A stretch of DNA of 64,000 nucleotides from contig NZ_BOOO01000034.1 in the NCBI RefSeq assembly GCF_016863275.1, positions 164,997 to 228,996 of the forward strand, written 5' to 3'. Below the pieces are notes generated by a model. It was not told where the DNA came from and did no database searches. It saw only the letters and a program-made list of their open reading frames with translations. Positions 60,991 to 64,000 of this stretch are shown here, piece by piece; position 1 is the stretch's first letter, and the number at the start of each line of letters is the position of its first letter. The position numbers were made by a program, and so were the translations under genes. This DNA is from Planotetraspora mira (GTDB taxonomy: Bacteria; Actinomycetota; Actinomycetes; Streptosporangiales; Streptosporangiaceae).

Positions 60991-61061
60991 TCAGTGTGCG
61001 AATCGCCGGCGGCCTGCTGATCGCCGGTACGGCTGCCGCGGTCGTCGCATGCGCCGGCTGA
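60987..61061 (+). CDS. 24-residue lipoprotein-like stub overlapping the MDR gene
   Basis: GTG 60987 overlaps the MDR stop by 4 bp (GTGA). The peptide is a hydrophobic helix ending in a lipobox-like AVVAC, then two residues and stop: a lipoprotein signal peptide with almost no mature part. It may be a remnant of a truncated lipoprotein gene or a real membrane micropeptide. The coupling and signal-like composition are the only support. Confidence 0.35.
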   Translation: MISVRIAGGLLIAGTAAAVVACAG

Positions 61062-61136
61062 TCTGCCAGAACCTCGCCGGATGTATACAGCGCGCGGTGC
61101 GCGCGAATCCCCACAACGAAGGTACGTGATCAACCT

Positions 61137-62177
61137 ATGCCCGAGACCGTGAGCTCTTCGGTGAGCGAAACCGGCACCCCGGCCGTCGTCGGCACCCTCA
61201 TGCAGATGATCAGTGGCTACTGGGTGACCCAGATCGTCCGCACGGCGGTCGATCTTTCCATACCCGATCATCTCGCCACGGAGTCACTGACCCCGGAAGA
61301 GATCGCTGAGCGCGAGTCCAGCGACCCGCGCACCACATACCGGCTCCTGCGAGCCTGTGCTTCGCTCGGCCTGGTGGCCTACGAGGGCGATCGCCGGTTC
61401 TCGGGGACGCCGATGAGCGAGCTGCTCCGGTCGGGAGTGCCGAACACACTGCGGGAACTGGCCTTGGTCTGGGCCGGCCCGTCGCACTGGCGGCCCTGGG
61501 AGCGGTTGCCTGAGGCCGTCCGCAAGGGCGGCACTCAGGCCGAGGCGGTGCTGGGCACCGATTTCTTCTCCTACCTGGCCGAACGGCCCGAGGAGGCCGC
61601 GCTGTTCTCGACCGCGCTGGCGGGCGTCACCGACCAGCTGAACCGGCTGGTGGCCGCGACGGTCGACACCACGAACGTCTCGGTCGCGGTGGACGTCGGC
61701 GGCGCTACCGGAGCACTCGTACGCGCCCTCCTGCAGAGGAACCCGGCGCTGCGCGGCCTGAACCTCGACCTGCCGGTCAATGCGGCCGCGGCCCGGCAAG
61801 AGGCCGAGAAGGATGGTGTGGCTGACCGTTTCGAGGCCGTCGCCGGTGACTTCTTCCAGACCGTTCCGGCAGCCGACCTGTACCTGCTGAAAGCGGTGTT
61901 GCACGACTGGTCGGACGAGCAGTGCGTACGGATCCTCCGCAACTGCCGTGCCTCCGCCCGCCCGGGGGCCCGTGCCATGGTCGTGGAGAACGTGATCGGT
62001 GAGATCGGAGCCCCGGGCGTCGAACCGCTCGCCGACATGCACATGCTGGCCATGTCGCCGGGGCAAGAGCGTGACCTGCCCGAATTCGATGCGTTGTTCG
62101 CCGCCTCGGGATGGCGTCGAGTCTCGGTCAGCCCGACGGGTCTCAGCTTCAAGATGATCGAGCTGGAAGCGGTCTGA
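61137..62177 (+). CDS. SAM-dependent O-methyltransferase (natural-product type)
   Basis: The 346-residue protein has an N-terminal winged-helix dimerisation domain (MISGYWVTQIVRTAVDLSIPDHL ... RTTYRLLRACASLGLV). The Rossmann SAM-binding domain has VDVGGATGALV, and the catalytic His lies in LLKAVLHDWSDEQC. It is of the plant-like small-molecule O-methyltransferase type common in polyketide and phenolic pathways. ATG 61137 has GAAGGTACG upstream. No biosynthetic cluster is seen in the window. Confidence 0.9.
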   Translation: MPETVSSSVSETGTPAVVGTLMQMISGYWVTQIVRTAVDLSIPDHLATESLTPEEIAERESSDPRTTYRLLRACASLGLVAYEGDRRFSGTPMSELLRSGVPNTLRELALVWAGPSHWRPWERLPEAVRKGGTQAEAVLGTDFFSYLAERPEEAALFSTALAGVTDQLNRLVAATVDTTNVSVAVDVGGATGALVRALLQRNPALRGLNLDLPVNAAAARQEAEKDGVADRFEAVAGDFFQTVPAADLYLLKAVLHDWSDEQCVRILRNCRASARPGARAMVVENVIGEIGAPGVEPLADMHMLAMSPGQERDLPEFDALFAASGWRRVSVSPTGLSFKMIELEAV

Positions 62178-62263
62178 CATGCGGCCGTGTCTCTCCGACG
62201 GGCGCGGGTAGCCGGAGTTCCGCTGCTCCTCACCGGCCGGCGCCTTCCAAGCGGATCGGCGTG

Positions 62264-63793
62264 TTACCGCGCGAGCAGCGGGAGCGCCGGGAAGGTGTGG
62301 TCCTGCCACAGCAGCCGGGAGGCCTCTTCCGGGTAGGCGGTGACCATCGACGGTGTGTCGAAGAGCTGTGCGAGGCGGTGGTCGGCGTCGTACGGAGGCC
62401 AGCCCGGGTCGCCCTGAACGGCGAACGCCGTCCACGCGCTGCGGATACGCGAGGACAGCTCCTCCGCCACCGGGGAGGGAGGGTCGCCGATCAACATGGC
62501 GGTCTGCCCGCTGCTCAGGTTGCCGAAGACGAGCGGCACGTCCAGGCCGTGGCAGGCGCCGAGGGCACCGTCCAATCCCGGGGCGGACCAGGTCAGTTCG
62601 TAGAGGTGGGCCTGGCCGCCGCCGGCGATCTGCGCGTCGGCGAGGTGGAGGCTCGGCATGCGGAACAACCAGTCCGCGTTGACCAGCTCGTACAGCTCCT
62701 CATCGGCCGCGGCCGGGAACGCCTCCCGGTACCGGCGTGCGCCGTCCGGGCCGGGGGCGAGCATGTGCAGCGCGGTCTCGGTCTGCTCATGCGTGACCTG
62801 GCCGAGCACGCCGTCGATCAGGCTGAACAACCGGTGCTCGTCACGCGTGTGCCCGACGAGAAGTCCGACGTCCCGGGCGGCGCCGCCGGCCAGCGCCTGC
62901 CATGGGGTCGCCGGCAGGACGTCACCGTCGACAACCGGTGCGAACGGGATCGGCCGGTGTGTGATCTGCCCCCAGCGCTCCCGCCACTGGACCATCTTGG
63001 CGAAGACCGCGTCGCCCGCGGCGGGCAGCCGGGCCGGGGCCACCGCCGACAGACCGGACGCCGTGGGCCGTACTCCCAACTCGGCGGCACAGGCGGCGGC
63101 GACGTCGGCGGCCAGTTCGGGGGAGAAGAACGTCCCCGGCACGCTCTGCGCGACCGCCCGGCGGAAGAGCCCGGCGGCGCGCGGCATGGCGAGCAGCGCG
63201 GCGACCGATCCACCACCCGCCGACTGCCCGAAGACCGTGACCTGGTCCGGATCGCCGCCGAACACCCGGATGTTGTCCCGCACCCACTGCAAGGCCGCGA
63301 CCTGGTCGAGCAGTCCCCGGTTGCCCGGGGCTCCGCCGATCTGCGCGAAACCCTCAATGCCGAGGCGGTAGTTGAGGGTCACGACCACGGCTCCGCTCCC
63401 GGCCAGGTGCCCGGCGTCGTATTCAGGGAGGCTGGAGTCGCCGATGGCGTAACCGCCCCCGGGGATCCACACCATCACCGGGAGCCCCGCCGCCGGATCC
63501 GGTTCCGGCGTCCAGACGTTGACCGTCAACCAGTCGTCGCCGGCGTTGTCCTGAGACACCCCGAGCACGCTGGACTGCGGGGGCGGCGGGCCGTACGCGA
63601 CCGCCGGGCGCACACCGTCCCAGCTGCGGACCGGCTGCGGCGCGGCGAAACGGAGGGCGCCGACCGGCGGCTCGGCGAACGGGATGCCGCGGAAGACCGC
63701 CAGGCCCGCCTCCCGGCCGCCGCGGAGGACGCCGGCCGCCGCGCGGACCTGCGGCTCGGGCTCGGACGGCTTGCTGGATGCGGTGACGGCCAC
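62264..63793 (-). CDS. Type-B carboxylesterase / lipase family protein
   Basis: The 509-residue protein is a para-nitrobenzyl-esterase-type enzyme: FRGIPFAEPPVGALRF, oxyanion WIPGGGY, nucleophile Ser191 in FGQSAGGGS, and C-terminal His in GACHGLDVPLVFGNL. There is no signal peptide, so it is probably cytoplasmic. Substrates include carboxylic and aromatic esters. A truncated ABC-ATPase remnant lies immediately upstream. Confidence 0.9.
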   Translation of the reverse strand: MAVTASSKPSEPEPQVRAAAGVLRGGREAGLAVFRGIPFAEPPVGALRFAAPQPVRSWDGVRPAVAYGPPPPQSSVLGVSQDNAGDDWLTVNVWTPEPDPAAGLPVMVWIPGGGYAIGDSSLPEYDAGHLAGSGAVVVTLNYRLGIEGFAQIGGAPGNRGLLDQVAALQWVRDNIRVFGGDPDQVTVFGQSAGGGSVAALLAMPRAAGLFRRAVAQSVPGTFFSPELAADVAAACAAELGVRPTASGLSAVAPARLPAAGDAVFAKMVQWRERWGQITHRPIPFAPVVDGDVLPATPWQALAGGAARDVGLLVGHTRDEHRLFSLIDGVLGQVTHEQTETALHMLAPGPDGARRYREAFPAAADEELYELVNADWLFRMPSLHLADAQIAGGGQAHLYELTWSAPGLDGALGACHGLDVPLVFGNLSSGQTAMLIGDPPSPVAEELSSRIRSAWTAFAVQGDPGWPPYDADHRLAQLFDTPSMVTAYPEEASRLLWQDHTFPALPLLAR

Positions 63794-63859
63794 TTTGCGG
63801 TTCCTCTCCGTTCCGGCTCAGCCGAGCATCGCAATGCGAGCCATCTGCGGGCAAACCAT

Positions 63860-63985
63860 TTAGGGGGCAGCCAACATGAGCCTGGAACCACCATTGAGTT
63901 GATCTTGAACGCCGTCGTCCTTGCCGCTGTTCTTGTCGGGGTAGGACTTGCGCAGCCCGTTCGCCGCGATGGCCAGGTTCGTCAT
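63860..63985 (-). pseudogene. N-terminal remnant of an ABC transporter ATPase gene
   Basis: ATG 63985 with GAGGAG 9 nt upstream starts MTNLAIAANGLRKSYPDKNS, the usual opening of DrrA-like ABC ATPases (A-x-x-L-x-K-S-Y-G). After 17-18 residues the sequence departs from the family and stops at 41 residues before any Walker motif. An intact start region fused to unrelated sequence indicates a deletion. The next upstream gene is outside the window. Confidence 0.5.
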
Positions 63986-64000
63986 GATGGGTGCTCCTCG

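Noticed and set aside
1..64000. CRISPR array, tRNA or rRNA genes, intact prophage or toxin-antitoxin system
   Set aside because: I read both strands for spaced direct repeats, cloverleaf-like sequences and characteristic gene sets and saw none that could be supported.

Overview
The window is high-GC DNA with frequent GTG and TTG starts, purine-rich ribosome binding sites and dense regulator-plus-enzyme pairs. It carries a GH92 mannosidase, ROK, PadR, HxlR and TetR regulators, a rifamycin-associated element and ECF sigma factors with SnoaL or DGPF partners. This points to a filamentous actinomycete, most likely order Streptosporangiales or Streptomycetales. The order is inferred from gene style; there is no rRNA or housekeeping marker. 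The region reads as accessory, chromosome-arm-like DNA: catabolism, secretion, detoxification and regulation, without core genes, tRNAs, CRISPR or intact mobile elements.

Layout. 1-5.5 kb: the end of a secreted vanadium-haloperoxidase/PAP2 protein, an internally deleted SDR with an ECF (SigG-type) sigma factor, an SDR, and a PadR regulator divergent from another SDR across a textbook PadR operator. 5.5-12.4 kb: a two-gene hydroxyproline-type operon (racemase family plus ornithine-cyclodeaminase-like reductase), a 1374-residue secreted hydrolase/beta-helix protein, and a decayed IS1380 transposase. 12.4-19.1 kb: an ArsR-type regulator divergent from a DHFR-like and a questin-oxidase-like gene, then a secreted GH92 alpha-mannosidase behind two identical 12-bp palindromes. 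19.1-20.9 kb: TerC with a Mn2+ (yybP-ykoY) riboswitch, and divergently a second leader of the same kind in front of a tiny membrane protein. 20.9-31.6 kb: AKR/TetR, SDR/TetR, two two-component systems, a GT39-like membrane glycosyltransferase and a lone ABC-type permease. 32-42 kb: a second haloperoxidase, a beta-propeller protein, and a beta-glucosidase plus sugar ABC importer operon (no ATPase, as is usual when MsiK is shared) next to a ROK regulator. 42-49 kb: MDR/HxlR, an SRPBCC-SnoaL fusion, a DGPF protein with an ECF42-type sigma factor, a PPOX-fold protein, DUF899/HxlR and a GNAT. 49-52 kb: rifampin phosphotransferase with its RAE. 52-64 kb: TetR/MDR, AraC plus a phosphotransferase, a monooxygenase-like protein plus HSL esterase, XRE and GlxA regulators, an HD protein, an MDR with a 24-residue lipoprotein stub, an O-methyltransferase, a type-B carboxylesterase, and the stump of an ABC ATPase gene.

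How the genes work together. Again and again a one-component regulator sits beside a small redox or detoxifying enzyme with a palindrome between them (PadR/SDR, ArsR/DHFR-like, TetR/AKR, TetR/SDR, HxlR/MDR, HxlR/DUF899, TetR/MDR). This looks like a collection of separate chemical-stress switches. A saprophytic layer (GH92, GH1 plus importer, secreted hydrolase, haloperoxidases) and an antibiotic-defence layer (Rph with RAE, a phosphotransferase-family gene) lie alongside. The most striking regulatory signal is the back-to-back pair of Mn2+-type riboswitches around 20.25-20.57 kb.
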